Assembly (NCBI RefSeq): GCF_040649515.1
Contig: NZ_JBEZFP010000108.1
Location: forward strand, 1-31,847
Direction of reading: 5' to 3'
DNA: 31,847 nucleotides
Source of the DNA: Yinghuangia elevatio
GTDB lineage: Bacteria > Actinomycetota > Actinomycetes > Streptomycetales > Streptomycetaceae
Shown here: piece after piece, positions 1 through 7,390 of the stretch
Numbering within the stretch: the first letter of the stretch is position 1
Layout of the letters: every line of letters begins with the position of its first letter
Made by a program: the position numbers and the translations under genes
The notes under the pieces: model-generated
What the model was told of the DNA's origin: nothing
The model's database searches: none
Seen by the model: only the letters and a program-made list of their open reading frames with translations

Positions 1-144
1 GTGCCGCCGGGCCTGGCGGCCCTCCCAAGCAAGGCGCAGGCCCGAAGCTCGTACTCGGTCGTACTCGCGAGGGTCTGCAACGCGGCGAGGTGGGGTGCCG
101 GGCGCCGGGAACCGGGAACCGGTGAACCTTTCCTGGTCACAGCA
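1..144. other. Window edge, no gene recognised
   Basis: I see no convincing coding frame here beyond read-through of shadow frames. Two short direct repeats are visible: TCGTACTCG twice at about 49-67, and GGGAACC-type units at about 108-128. This is probably the 3' flank of the phoX-like gene, which ends at 145 on the minus strand. Nothing here resembles a strong intrinsic terminator. Confidence 0.4.
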
Positions 145-1590
145 CTAGAACCCGCCCCTGTGCCAGGGCCCCCAGACGGCGAATGTCATGCCGAGCCTCG
201 ACTGCACGTTCACGTACAGCGTGTGCGCGTCCGGGCCGAAGGTGGCGCCGGCGAACTCCGCGCCCGCGTCGCCGACGACCGGTTCCAGACGCGCCAGGTC
301 GAAGATGCGGCCGTCGACCGTGAGTCCACGCAGGAAGTTGTCCGCGTCGCCGTCCTCGCAGAGGACCAGCGTGCCGCGCGGGCTGACCGTGACGTTGTCG
401 GGGAGGTCCAGGCGCGCCGAGCCCGGCGACTCGTAGACGAGCCGCAGGCGGCGCGTGACGGTGTTGTACGCCCACACCTGCCCGCGCCCGTCGCCGAACC
501 CGTCCGGGGCCGTCTCCCCCGGCGCGGTCGCGCCGCCCTGCGTGGACACGAAGTACACGACGCCGCGCTGGTAGTACGCGCCTTCGAGGCGCGAGAACAG
601 AGCCGCGCCCTTGGCTCGGCCCTGGTTGCCGACCGCCTGGATCGCCTGGTCGTTGGTCGTGCCCGGGGCGAACACCGGGTCGGGGTCGTCGATGTCGACC
701 CAGGTGATGTCGTACGCGGCCCCCGGTCGCTGCGCGGCCGACAGGTCCGTGCCGGGGCGTCCCTTGACCGCGAGCATCTGGAGCCGTCCGCCGTCGCGCA
801 GCCGGCCGCCGACCCACGGGCTGATCGGCGGGAGGTAGCGGTAGAAGCCGGACGCGAAGCCGAAGTTGTCCTCGGTGAGGTAGACCGCGCCCGTGACGGG
901 GTCGTACACCGCCGCCTCGTGGGCGAAGCGCCCCGCGCTGCGGATCGGCACGCGCGACGACGTGCCGTCGGCGGGCACCTCGAACAGGTAGCCGTGCTTC
1001 TGCTTGAGCTTGCCGTTGTCCGCACCGGTGAAGTCGTTGCCGACGTCGGGGCCGTTGACCGTCTCCTCGCAGGTGATCCACGAGCCCCACGGCATGGGCC
1101 CGCCCGAGCAGTTCATCTGCGTGCCGTTGAGGCTGACGCGCGAGGACTCCACATTCCCGTAGCGGTCGACCACGACGGTGGTCGTGCCGCCTCCGGTCGC
1201 CGGGTCGTACGCCCGCGCCGCATCGCCGAAGGCCCCGACCGGCCCGTTGACCTCGTGGTTCCGCACCAGCACGGTCGTCCCGCGGCGCCCGCGGAACGCC
1301 GCCATGCCGTCGTGCTTGCCAGGCGTCGGCGCGCCGTCGGTCATCGGCGAGCCCGCCGGGGTGAAGGACCGGTAGCGGAATCCGTCGGGCAGGTGCAGGC
1401 GCACCGCGCCGTCGCGTTCGTCGGCGACGGGCTTGAGGGGGCCGTATCCGCCGGGCCGTCCGTGCCGCGTGTCCGCGCCGGTGCCATCGGCGTCGGCGGC
1501 GTGGGCGGCGAGTCCTTGGAACGGTCCGCCGACGACGGCGGCCCCTACGGCGACGGTGGCACTTCGGGACAAGAATCGGCGTCGGTCCAC
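145..1590 (-). CDS. Tat-exported PhoX-family (DUF839) alkaline phosphatase-like protein
   Basis: A 481-residue protein starting with a twin-arginine signal (DRRRFLSRS then a hydrophobic Ala/Val stretch, residues 2-30), so it is probably exported folded. Family hallmarks are NCSGG (160-164, Cys161), PWGSWITCEE (167-176), FAHEAAVYDP (222-231) followed by LTEDN, and LPDNVTVSPRG...CEDG (397-414). In characterised PhoX enzymes the equivalent Cys and acidic residues hold the iron/calcium cofactor; activity here is inferred. The GTG start at 1590 is chosen because GGGAGGG lies about 10 nt upstream and the RR motif follows at once; an ATG at 1617 is in frame but lacks a good ribosome site. It is monocistronic, with a terminator behind it. 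Many DUF839 proteins have no proven phosphatase activity, so the substrate is open. Confidence 0.85.
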   Translation of the reverse strand: MDRRRFLSRSATVAVGAAVVGGPFQGLAAHAADADGTGADTRHGRPGGYGPLKPVADERDGAVRLHLPDGFRYRSFTPAGSPMTDGAPTPGKHDGMAAFRGRRGTTVLVRNHEVNGPVGAFGDAARAYDPATGGGTTTVVVDRYGNVESSRVSLNGTQMNCSGGPMPWGSWITCEETVNGPDVGNDFTGADNGKLKQKHGYLFEVPADGTSSRVPIRSAGRFAHEAAVYDPVTGAVYLTEDNFGFASGFYRYLPPISPWVGGRLRDGGRLQMLAVKGRPGTDLSAAQRPGAAYDITWVDIDDPDPVFAPGTTNDQAIQAVGNQGRAKGAALFSRLEGAYYQRGVVYFVSTQGGATAPGETAPDGFGDGRGQVWAYNTVTRRLRLVYESPGSARLDLPDNVTVSPRGTLVLCEDGDADNFLRGLTVDGRIFDLARLEPVVGDAGAEFAGATFGPDAHTLYVNVQSRLGMTFAVWGPWHRGGF

Positions 1591-1691
1591 AGGCGTGGGT
1601 CCCTCCCTGGGCGGCATGCGACATACGCCCGCATGCGTGGCGGATCGCAGTGACGCTACTCGCGTAGAAGTCGCTTCGCCAGAACCCTCGC

Positions 1692-1712
1692 GAACGTTTC
1701 TGCAAACGTTTC
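1692..1712. promoter_or_regulatory. AACGTTTC direct repeat / dyad upstream of phoX-like gene
   Basis: AACGTTTC occurs at 1693-1700 and again at 1705-1712, exactly 12 bp apart. The second copy sits in the perfect 8-bp palindrome AAACGTTT (1704-1711). It lies about 100 nt upstream of the phoX-like start and just after the previous transcription unit's terminator. The TGCAAACGTTTCC arrangement recalls LacI-family operators with a central CG. It does not match the Streptomyces PhoP box. The regulator is unknown. Confidence 0.3.
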
Positions 1713-1721
1713 CGCACGAGC

Positions 1722-1750
1722 AAAGGCGGGGCCGCCAGGGCCCCGCCTTT
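1722..1750 (-). terminator. Intrinsic terminator after EamA gene
   Basis: A perfect 12-bp stem (1722-1733 with 1739-1750) and a 5-nt loop. The arms begin with AAA and end with TTT, so it could work in both directions. It lies downstream of the minus-strand EamA transporter gene and upstream of the phoX-like promoter region. Confidence 0.8.
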
Positions 1751-1872
1751 GTCGCCGTCACTCTTGGCTGCCACTCGCGACCGCCATTCTTGGCAAGCCG
1801 CCCTTCGGCCGCCGTTCCTTGACCGCAGTTCCTTGACGGCAGTTGCTTGATCGCCGCCCCCGCGAGGCCGCC

Positions 1873-2952
1873 TCAGCCGGTTGCCGCCACCGGCTCACGA
1901 CGAGGGCCGCCCGAGGGCTCGCCCGCGGCATCGGACGCCTCGTCGGGAGCCAGGTCGCGGGCCACGTCGCCCGGCACGTCGGCCGCCGCTTCCTGCCCGT
2001 CGGCGGCGGCGGTCGCCGGTCCGCCCTGGCGCACCACGGTGCTCGGCTCGCTCTTCGGCTTGCCCGGCGCCTGGCCCGCGAACATCGCACCGAGGGCCAG
2101 CAGCAGGCCCAGGATCTGCCACACCGTCAGGGTCTGGCCCAGCACCACGATGCCGCCGATGGTCGCGACCGCCGGGTTGACCAGCGCCAGGAACGACACC
2201 GGCCCGGCGCCGAGGCGGTCGATGCCGCGGAACCACAGGACGTACGCCAGCGCGGTGCCGAACAGGCCGAGGTACGCGAACCCGATCCAGTTCTCGCCGG
2301 TGAACGCCGGAGGCGCACCCTCGGTGACGAGCGCCAGCGGGGCCAGGAACAGCCCGCCCGCAGTGAGCTGCCACGCCGTCAGGTCCAACATCGTGACGCC
2401 CTCGGGCTTGCCCCACTTGCGGGTGAGCACGGTGCCCAGCGCCATGATCACGATTGCGGTCAGCATGGCCGCGATCCCGACGCCGTCGAGCTTTGCGCTG
2501 CCCTTGAGCACCAGCAGGCCGACGCCCACGACCCCCACGAGGCCGGCGACGACCGCGCGGCGGCTGGGTCGCGCGCCCAGGATCATCGCGGAGAACCCGA
2601 TCACCAGCAGCGGCTGGATCGCCCCGATGGTCGCGGCGACGCCGCCCGGCAGGTGGTACGCCCCGACGAAGATCAGCGGGAAGAAGAAACCGATGTTCAG
2701 CATGCCGAGGATCGCGGCCCGCCCCCACCACCTGCCCCTCGGCAGCTTGCGTCCGAGCAACAGGAGCAGCAGGCCCGCGGGCAGCGCACGCAGCGCCGCG
2801 AGCAGCATCGGGCGACCGTCGGGCAGCAGCTCCGTGGTCACCAGGTATGTCGTGCCCCACGCCGCCGGCGCCAGGGCCGCGGCCGCCGCCACCCCGATCC
2901 GTCCCGCGGAAGCCTTGCCGCCGCCCGCCTTGCCCATCGCCACGCCGCCCAT
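1873..2952 (-). CDS. EamA-family (DMT superfamily) transporter
   Basis: A 359-residue polytopic membrane protein with two tandem EamA repeats, about ten hydrophobic helices in all. The first repeat begins GVAAAAALAPAAWGTTYLV; the second runs from about LDGVGIAAMLTAIVIMALG to WQILGLLLALGAMFAG. A hydrophilic C-terminal tail of about 60 residues follows. The family includes exporters of metabolites, amino acids and drugs; the substrate cannot be told. The ATG at 2952 is preferred because GAGGGGA lies about 8 nt before it; an ATG at 2937 is possible. It is divergent from a MarR regulator gene, and a 20-bp palindrome overlaps its promoter, so MarR-controlled efflux is the natural inference. Confidence 0.88.
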   Translation of the reverse strand: MGGVAMGKAGGGKASAGRIGVAAAAALAPAAWGTTYLVTTELLPDGRPMLLAALRALPAGLLLLLLGRKLPRGRWWGRAAILGMLNIGFFFPLIFVGAYHLPGGVAATIGAIQPLLVIGFSAMILGARPSRRAVVAGLVGVVGVGLLVLKGSAKLDGVGIAAMLTAIVIMALGTVLTRKWGKPEGVTMLDLTAWQLTAGGLFLAPLALVTEGAPPAFTGENWIGFAYLGLFGTALAYVLWFRGIDRLGAGPVSFLALVNPAVATIGGIVVLGQTLTVWQILGLLLALGAMFAGQAPGKPKSEPSTVVRQGGPATAAADGQEAAADVPGDVARDLAPDEASDAAGEPSGGPRREPVAATG

Positions 2953-2975
2953 GTCCCCGATCCCCTCAGCGTTGA

Positions 2976-2995
2976 TTATCTGAACGTTGAGATAA
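2976..2995. promoter_or_regulatory. Primary MarR operator palindrome
   Basis: TTATCTGAACGTTGAGATAA pairs at 18 of 20 positions about its centre. It sits directly downstream of the -10 of the EamA promoter, over the expected transcription start, where a bound MarR dimer would block transcription. The half-site GTTGAGATAA recurs at 3035-3044. Confidence 0.75.
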
Positions 2996-3024
2996 GTTTT
3001 ACGCATGAGAAGCGCGAACGTCAA
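2996..3024 (-). promoter_or_regulatory. Promoter of EamA transporter gene
   Basis: On the minus strand TTGACG (3024-3019) is followed after 17 bp by TAAAAC (3001-2996), a good housekeeping-sigma match for an actinomycete. Transcription would start near 2989, inside the palindromic operator. Confidence 0.6.
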
Positions 3025-3045
3025 GTATGTGAGCGTTGAGATAAT
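3025..3045 (+). promoter_or_regulatory. Secondary MarR half-operator over probable marR -10
   Basis: GTTGAGATAA at 3035-3044 repeats the right half of the primary operator exactly; the left half is degenerate (6 of 10 pairs overall). GATAAT (3040-3045) is a near-consensus -10 reading toward marR, though no clear -35 is visible. The arrangement suggests autoregulation at a weaker site. Confidence 0.45.
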
Positions 3046-3133
3046 GAAGACTGGTAGAACTTGCCGGAACAACCCGGTGACCAGCGGTGGCCACCGCGGA
3101 CCGGCAGCATCCCGGCAGGCCCCCTGCCACCAC

Positions 3134-3240
3134 CCGGCAACACGAAAACCGCAACACAGAGTCCGCAACACAGAGACCGCACTACCGACACGGCACCACC
3201 GACACGGCAACAGCGACACGGCAACACCGACCGGCATCCA
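3134..3240 (+). repeat. Imperfect 14-bp tandem repeat in the marR leader
   Basis: Two related blocks with 14-bp periodicity. Copies of CCGCAACACAGAG(T/A) lie at 3149-3162 and 3163-3176, preceded by a relative at 3134-3148. CCGACACGGCA(C/A)CA-type units lie at 3185-3198, 3199-3212 and 3213-3226, with a decayed fourth at 3227-3240. The coding-direction strand is very rich in C and A and almost lacks T. It fills much of the 308-bp gap between the EamA and marR genes. No open frame with a ribosome site is evident. Confidence 0.7.
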
Positions 3241-3260
3241 CACGGGGAAGGCAGGAACCA

Positions 3261-3809
3261 ATGCCCGAACAGTCCCGACAGCACCCGCAATCGCACGAGC
3301 GGCGGCCCGGGGAGCGTGACGCGGTGGACGACATCGTCGACCAGTGGGCCCGGGAGCGCCCCGACATGGACCTGGCCCCCATGGCCCTCGTCGGTCGCTA
3401 CAACCGCTTCCACGCGCACGTCGAGGCGGGCCTGCGCGAGTACTTCGCCAAGCACGGCCTCGACTTCTCCGAGTTCGACGTGCTCGCCACGCTGCGGCGT
3501 TCGGGCGAACCCTACGAACTCAACGCCCGCGCACTCCTCAAGTCGGCGATGGTCACCTCGGGAGCGATCACCAACCGCGTCGACAAGCTCTCCGGCAAGG
3601 GCCTGGTCGAGCGGCGCCCGTGCGCCACCGACCGCCGCGCCGTCATGATCCGGCTGACCCCGGCCGGCAAGGAGCTCATCGACGACATCGTGATGGGCCA
3701 CGTCGCCAACGAGGCGCGCCTGGTCGAGGTGCTCACAGACGAGGAACGCACCCAGCTCGACGGCATCCTGCGCAAGCTGCTCATCGCCAAGGAGGGCTCG
3801 CCGAGCTGA
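3261..3809 (+). CDS. MarR-family transcriptional regulator
   Basis: A 182-residue protein. After a polar N-terminus it has the MarR fold: dimer helix around VGRYNRFHAHVEAGLREYF, winged helix-turn-helix from about DFSEFDVLATLRRSG through SAMVTSGAITNRVDKLSGKG (recognition helix), and a wing with the DRRAVMIRLT motif. A C-terminal dimer helix ends the protein. The ATG at 3261 follows AGGAACC; longer in-frame starts translate the tandem-repeat leader and are rejected. It is divergent from the EamA transporter gene and very likely represses both genes through the operators at 2976-2995 and 3025-3044. The inducing ligand is unknown. Confidence 0.9.
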   Translation: MPEQSRQHPQSHERRPGERDAVDDIVDQWARERPDMDLAPMALVGRYNRFHAHVEAGLREYFAKHGLDFSEFDVLATLRRSGEPYELNARALLKSAMVTSGAITNRVDKLSGKGLVERRPCATDRRAVMIRLTPAGKELIDDIVMGHVANEARLVEVLTDEERTQLDGILRKLLIAKEGSPS

Positions 3810-3849
3810 CGGGAGGGGTTGGCAAAGCACGACCGATCGGCAAGACCGG

Positions 3850-4389
3850 TCAGTACGAGGCCAGTTCCAACCGCAGTACGTGCTGCGGACCCGCGTCGCC
3901 CCCGAAGTAGCGCCGCCCCTCGTCGACGAACCCGCCCGCCAGGTACGCCCGGACCGCGCCCTCGTTGCGTACGTTCACGGTGAGCAGCAGCACCTCCGCC
4001 CAGGGCGCCAGCTTCAACGCCGCCTCCGGCAGCGCCCGGATAGCGGCACCGCCGAACCCGCGCCGCTGCCACCCCGCGCCGATGTAGAACCCGCGCAGCA
4101 GCACCGCCCGCCCCGGTTCGTCGGCGATCTCGTCGAGGTAGCCCTGCACGTCCAGGACGCCGAAGCCGACCGCCGTGCCGTCGTGCACGACCGCGTACGG
4201 CGTGCGGAACGGATCCCGGTCCGCGACCGGCAGCGTGTCGGCCGCCCGCCCGGAGAACTCCTCCTGGTCGGCCCGCGGCGCGAGCGCGCACACGGCCCCG
4301 CGGAGCCGCGCAATACGCGGCTCCGCCTCCTCACCGTCGTCCGGGACCGTCAGGTCGACCAGATCGACACCGCTTGCTGTCCGTGCCAT
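3850..4389 (-). CDS. GNAT-family N-acetyltransferase
   Basis: A 179-residue protein. The acetyl-CoA binding motif A is seen as YIGAGWQRRGFGGAAIRAL (Q-R-R-G-x-G-G) near residues 102-120, preceded by the beta strand AVLLRGFYI and followed by LLLTVNVRNEGAVRAYLAGGF, which fits motif B with the usual N...A...Y/F pattern. The acceptor substrate cannot be inferred. It lies on the glmS strand but behind a strong terminator, and converges on marR with only 40 bp between stops, where a weak dyad of the GACCG...CGGTC type is the only structure seen. Confidence 0.85.
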   Translation of the reverse strand: MARTASGVDLVDLTVPDDGEEAEPRIARLRGAVCALAPRADQEEFSGRAADTLPVADRDPFRTPYAVVHDGTAVGFGVLDVQGYLDEIADEPGRAVLLRGFYIGAGWQRRGFGGAAIRALPEAALKLAPWAEVLLLTVNVRNEGAVRAYLAGGFVDEGRRYFGGDAGPQHVLRLELASY

Positions 4390-4422
4390 GAGCCTGGGAC
4401 GCGGGGAACCCCGGGCGCCGGG

Positions 4423-4447
4423 CCCGGGGGCCGCGCAGGCCCCCGGG
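4423..4447 (-). terminator. Terminator after glmS
   Basis: A 10-bp all-GC stem (4423-4432 with 4438-4447), 5-nt loop, no U-tract. This is the type often seen in actinomycetes. It lies between the glmS stop and the GNAT gene. Confidence 0.65.
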
Positions 4448-4469
4448 AACGCCCGTCAGGTGCCCCTCG

Positions 4470-6320
4470 TCACTCGACGGTGACCGACTTGGCCAGGTTG
4501 CGCGGCTGGTCCACCTCGTGGCCCTTGGCGGTCGCCAGCTCGCACGCGAACACCTGCAGCGGCACCGTCGCCACCAGCGGCTGGAGCAGCACCGGCGTGA
4601 CCGGGATGCGGATCAGGTGGTCGGCGTACGGCACGACCGTCTCGTCCCCCTCCTCCGCGATCACGATGGTCTTGGCGCCGCGCGCCCGGATCTCCTGGAT
4701 GTTCGACACGATCTTGTCGTGCAGCACACTGCGCCCGCGCGGCGACGGCACCACGACGACGACCGGCAGGCCGTCCTCGATCAGCGCGATCGGCCCGTGC
4801 TTGAGCTCGCCCGCCGCGAAGCCCTCGGCGTGCATGTACGCCAGCTCCTTGAGCTTGAGCGCACCCTCCAACGCCACCGGGAACCCGACGTGGCGGCCCA
4901 GGAACAGCACCGAGGTGGCGTCCCGCAGCGAACGCGCGAGGTCGCGTACCGGCTCCATCGTGTCGAGGACCTTCTCGACCTGCTTCGGCATCGCGGCCAG
5001 CTGCTCGATCACCTCGGTGATCTCGTCGCCCCACTTGGTGCCGCGCACCTGCCCGAGGTACAGCGCGACCAGGTAGCACGCCACCAACTGGGTCAGGAAC
5101 GCCTTCGTCGACGCGACCGCGACCTCGGGCCCCGCGTGCGTGTAGAGCACGGCGTCGGCCTCGCGCGGCATCGTCGAGCCGTTGGTGTTGCAGATGGCCA
5201 GCACCTTGGCGCCCTGCTCGCGCGCGTGCCGCTGCGCCATCAGGGTGTCCATGGTCTCGCCGGACTGCGAGATCGTTATCACCAGCGTCTGCCGGTCCAG
5301 GATCGGGTCGCGGTAGCGGAACTCGCTGGCGAGCTCCACCTCGCAGGGCACGCGCGTCCAGTGCTCGATCGCGTACTTGGCGATCATCGCGGCGTGGAAC
5401 GACGTGCCGCACGCGATGATGACGACCTTGTCGACCTCGCGCAGCACCTGGTCCGGGATGCGCACCTCGTCCAGGCGCAGGCGCCCGTCGGTGCCGATCC
5501 GGCCCAGCAGGGTGTCGGCGACCGCCTTCGGCTGCTCGGCGATCTCCTTGAGCATGAAGTAGTCGTAGCCGTCCTTCTCGGCGGCCGAGGCGTCCCAGTC
5601 CACGTGGTACTCGCGGAACGTGCCCGGGTTGCCCTCGAAGTCGGTGATCGTCACCGCGTCGACGCGCAGTTCGACCACCTGGTCCTGGCCCAGCTCGACG
5701 GCCTCGCGCGTGTGCGAGATGAACGCCGCGACATCCGATGCGAGGAAGTTCTCGCCCTCGCCCCGCCCGACCACCAGCGGCGAGTTGCGGCGCGCGCCGA
5801 CCACCACGCCGGGCGCGTCCGCGTGCACGGCCACCAGCGTGAAGGCGCCCTCCAGCAGCCGGCACACGCGGCGCATCGCCTCGGCCAGGTCGCCGCCGGA
5901 CGGCTCGAAGTGCTCGGCCAGGAGGTGGGTCACCACCTCGGTGTCCGTCTCGGACAGCAGCGTGTGGCCGCGCTCGGCCAACTCGGCGCGCAGCGACGCG
6001 AAGTTCTCGATGATGCCGTTGTGGACGACCGCGACGCGGCTCGCGTTGTCCAGGTGCGGGTGCGCGTTGGCGTCGGTGGGCGCGCCGTGCGTCGCCCAGC
6101 GGGTATGCCCGATGCCGGTCGGACCGACCGCGAGCGGGGACTCCGTCAGCGACTTCTCCAGATTGGCCAGCTTGCCGGCCTTCTTGTCGCTGACCAGTGC
6201 GCCGTCCGCGAGCACTGCCACGCCCGCGGAGTCATAGCCCCGGTATTCGAGGCGGCGCAGCCCCTCGATGACGACGTCGAGCGCCGACTGACCACCTACG
6301 TATCCAACGATGCCGCACAT
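4470..6320 (-). CDS. glmS: Glutamine--fructose-6-phosphate aminotransferase (isomerising)
   Basis: A 616-residue enzyme making glucosamine-6-phosphate from fructose-6-phosphate and glutamine, the first step to UDP-GlcNAc and peptidoglycan. Starting at MCGIVGYVGG puts the nucleophile at Cys2, exposed after Met removal; longer upstream frames would bury it and are wrong. The glutaminase domain has RRLEYRGYDSAG, GHTRWATHG and HNGIIENF. The isomerase half has two SIS domains, with ACGTSFHAA, SQSGETMDT, then LEGALKLKELAYMHAEGF and GELKHGPIALI. The C-terminus LAKSVTVE is the expected one. It is divergent from coaA with a 77-bp gap. No glmS ribozyme is seen, as expected outside Firmicutes. Confidence 0.97.
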   Translation of the reverse strand: MCGIVGYVGGQSALDVVIEGLRRLEYRGYDSAGVAVLADGALVSDKKAGKLANLEKSLTESPLAVGPTGIGHTRWATHGAPTDANAHPHLDNASRVAVVHNGIIENFASLRAELAERGHTLLSETDTEVVTHLLAEHFEPSGGDLAEAMRRVCRLLEGAFTLVAVHADAPGVVVGARRNSPLVVGRGEGENFLASDVAAFISHTREAVELGQDQVVELRVDAVTITDFEGNPGTFREYHVDWDASAAEKDGYDYFMLKEIAEQPKAVADTLLGRIGTDGRLRLDEVRIPDQVLREVDKVVIIACGTSFHAAMIAKYAIEHWTRVPCEVELASEFRYRDPILDRQTLVITISQSGETMDTLMAQRHAREQGAKVLAICNTNGSTMPREADAVLYTHAGPEVAVASTKAFLTQLVACYLVALYLGQVRGTKWGDEITEVIEQLAAMPKQVEKVLDTMEPVRDLARSLRDATSVLFLGRHVGFPVALEGALKLKELAYMHAEGFAAGELKHGPIALIEDGLPVVVVVPSPRGRSVLHDKIVSNIQEIRARGAKTIVIAEEGDETVVPYADHLIRIPVTPVLLQPLVATVPLQVFACELATAKGHEVDQPRNLAKSVTVE

Positions 6321-6397
6321 GGGGGTCAGCTTAAACGGTCGCCTCGCGCAGCGTGCGGAGCAGCCCGGGGCGCGGACCCGAGGCGGCCCCGGGGACA
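6321..6397. promoter_or_regulatory. Divergent glmS/coaA promoter region
   Basis: These 77 bp must hold the start signals for both divergent genes, unless the promoters lie inside the coding ends. I see no clear -35/-10 pair for either. TTTAAG on the minus strand (about 6330-6335) is close to the glmS start, which would give a very short leader. Confidence 0.3.
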
Positions 6398-7375
6398 ATG
6401 TGTGTTGTGCACACCATCGTGACACCCGGCACGGCACGCGACCTGTCCCCGTACGTCGAACTCGACCGCGAGGCGTGGAGCCGGCTCCGGGCAAGTACAC
6501 CGCTGCCACTGACCGCCGACGAACTGGAGCGGCTGCGGGGGCTCGGCGACGTCGTCGACCTCGACGAGGTGACCGACGTCTACCTCCCGCTGTCCCGGCT
6601 CCTCAACCTGTACGTGGCCGCCACGCGCGGCCTCAACTCCGCCCTCACCACGTTCCTCGGCAACGACGAGCGCCGCACCACGCCCTTCGTCATAGGCGTC
6701 GCCGGGAGTGTCGCGGTCGGCAAGAGCACCACCGCGCGCATCCTGCGCGAACTGCTGGCCCGCTGGCCCGACCATCCGCACGTGGCCCTGCTGACCACCG
6801 ACGGATTCCTGTATCCCAACGCGGAGTTGGAACGGCGCGGCATCATGCACCGCAAGGGGTTCCCGGAGTCGTACGACCAGCGCGCGCTGGTGCGCTTCGT
6901 CGCCGACGTCAAGGCCGGAAAGCCGGAGGTCAGCGCACCGGTCTACTCGCACCTGACGTACGACATCGTCCCCGAGGAACGCCTGTTCGTACGCCAGCCC
7001 GACATCCTCATCGTCGAGGGCCTCAACGTCCTGCAGCCCGCACGCGTCGGCGCCGACGGCCGCCCCCGCCTCGCGGTGTCGGACTTCTTCGACTTCAGCG
7101 TGTACGTCGACGCGCGCACCTCGGACATCCGGCGCTGGTACCTGGACCGGTTCCTGAAGCTGCGTCAGACCGCGTTCCGGGACCCGGCGTCGTACTTCCG
7201 CCGCTACGCCGCCATGACCGAGGACGAAGCCTTCTCCTACGCGGAGGGCATCTGGCGCGACATCAACGAGCTCAATCTCGTACAAAACGTCCTGCCCACG
7301 CGCGGCCGGGCAACCCTCGTGCTCCGCAAGGACGCGGACCACACGGTGAGTCGGCTGCGCCTGCGCAAGCTCTAG
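6398..7375 (+). CDS. coaA: Type I pantothenate kinase
   Basis: A 325-residue enzyme that phosphorylates pantothenate, the first and usually feedback-regulated step of CoA synthesis. The Walker A loop GVAGSVAVGKST is at residues 100-111. Further family signatures are LLTTDGFLYPN, RRGIMHRKGFPESYD, PVYSHLTYDIV, DILIVEGLNVLQ and RWYLDRFLKLRQTAFRDP. The ATG at 6398 is chosen as it gives the usual family length; an ATG at 6353 and a GTG at 6410 are in frame. The DUF389 gene follows 15 nt after the stop and is probably co-transcribed. Confidence 0.95.
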   Translation: MCVVHTIVTPGTARDLSPYVELDREAWSRLRASTPLPLTADELERLRGLGDVVDLDEVTDVYLPLSRLLNLYVAATRGLNSALTTFLGNDERRTTPFVIGVAGSVAVGKSTTARILRELLARWPDHPHVALLTTDGFLYPNAELERRGIMHRKGFPESYDQRALVRFVADVKAGKPEVSAPVYSHLTYDIVPEERLFVRQPDILIVEGLNVLQPARVGADGRPRLAVSDFFDFSVYVDARTSDIRRWYLDRFLKLRQTAFRDPASYFRRYAAMTEDEAFSYAEGIWRDINELNLVQNVLPTRGRATLVLRKDADHTVSRLRLRKL

Positions 7376-7390
7376 CCATACCGTCCGGGC

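Noticed and set aside
1..1653. Long plus-strand open frame opposite the phoX-like gene
   Set aside because: Arg/Ala/Val-rich shadow of a high-GC gene; the minus strand has a Tat signal and family motifs.
1692..1712. Pho box for the PhoX-like gene
   Set aside because: The repeat AACGTTTC does not match the GTTCACC-type 11-bp units of Streptomyces PhoP boxes.
3134..3240. CRISPR-like array
   Set aside because: Units are adjacent 14-mers with no spacers and no cas genes.
3087..3260. N-terminal extension of the MarR protein
   Set aside because: It would translate the tandem-repeat leader into Thr/Arg/His-rich sequence; the ATG at 3261 has a ribosome site and fits family length.
6321..6397. glmS ribozyme
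   Set aside because: The gap is too short, no ribozyme core is visible, and the class is known from Firmicutes.
4518..6422. Long plus-strand open frame opposite glmS
   Set aside because: Antisense shadow of glmS with biased His/Arg/Leu composition.
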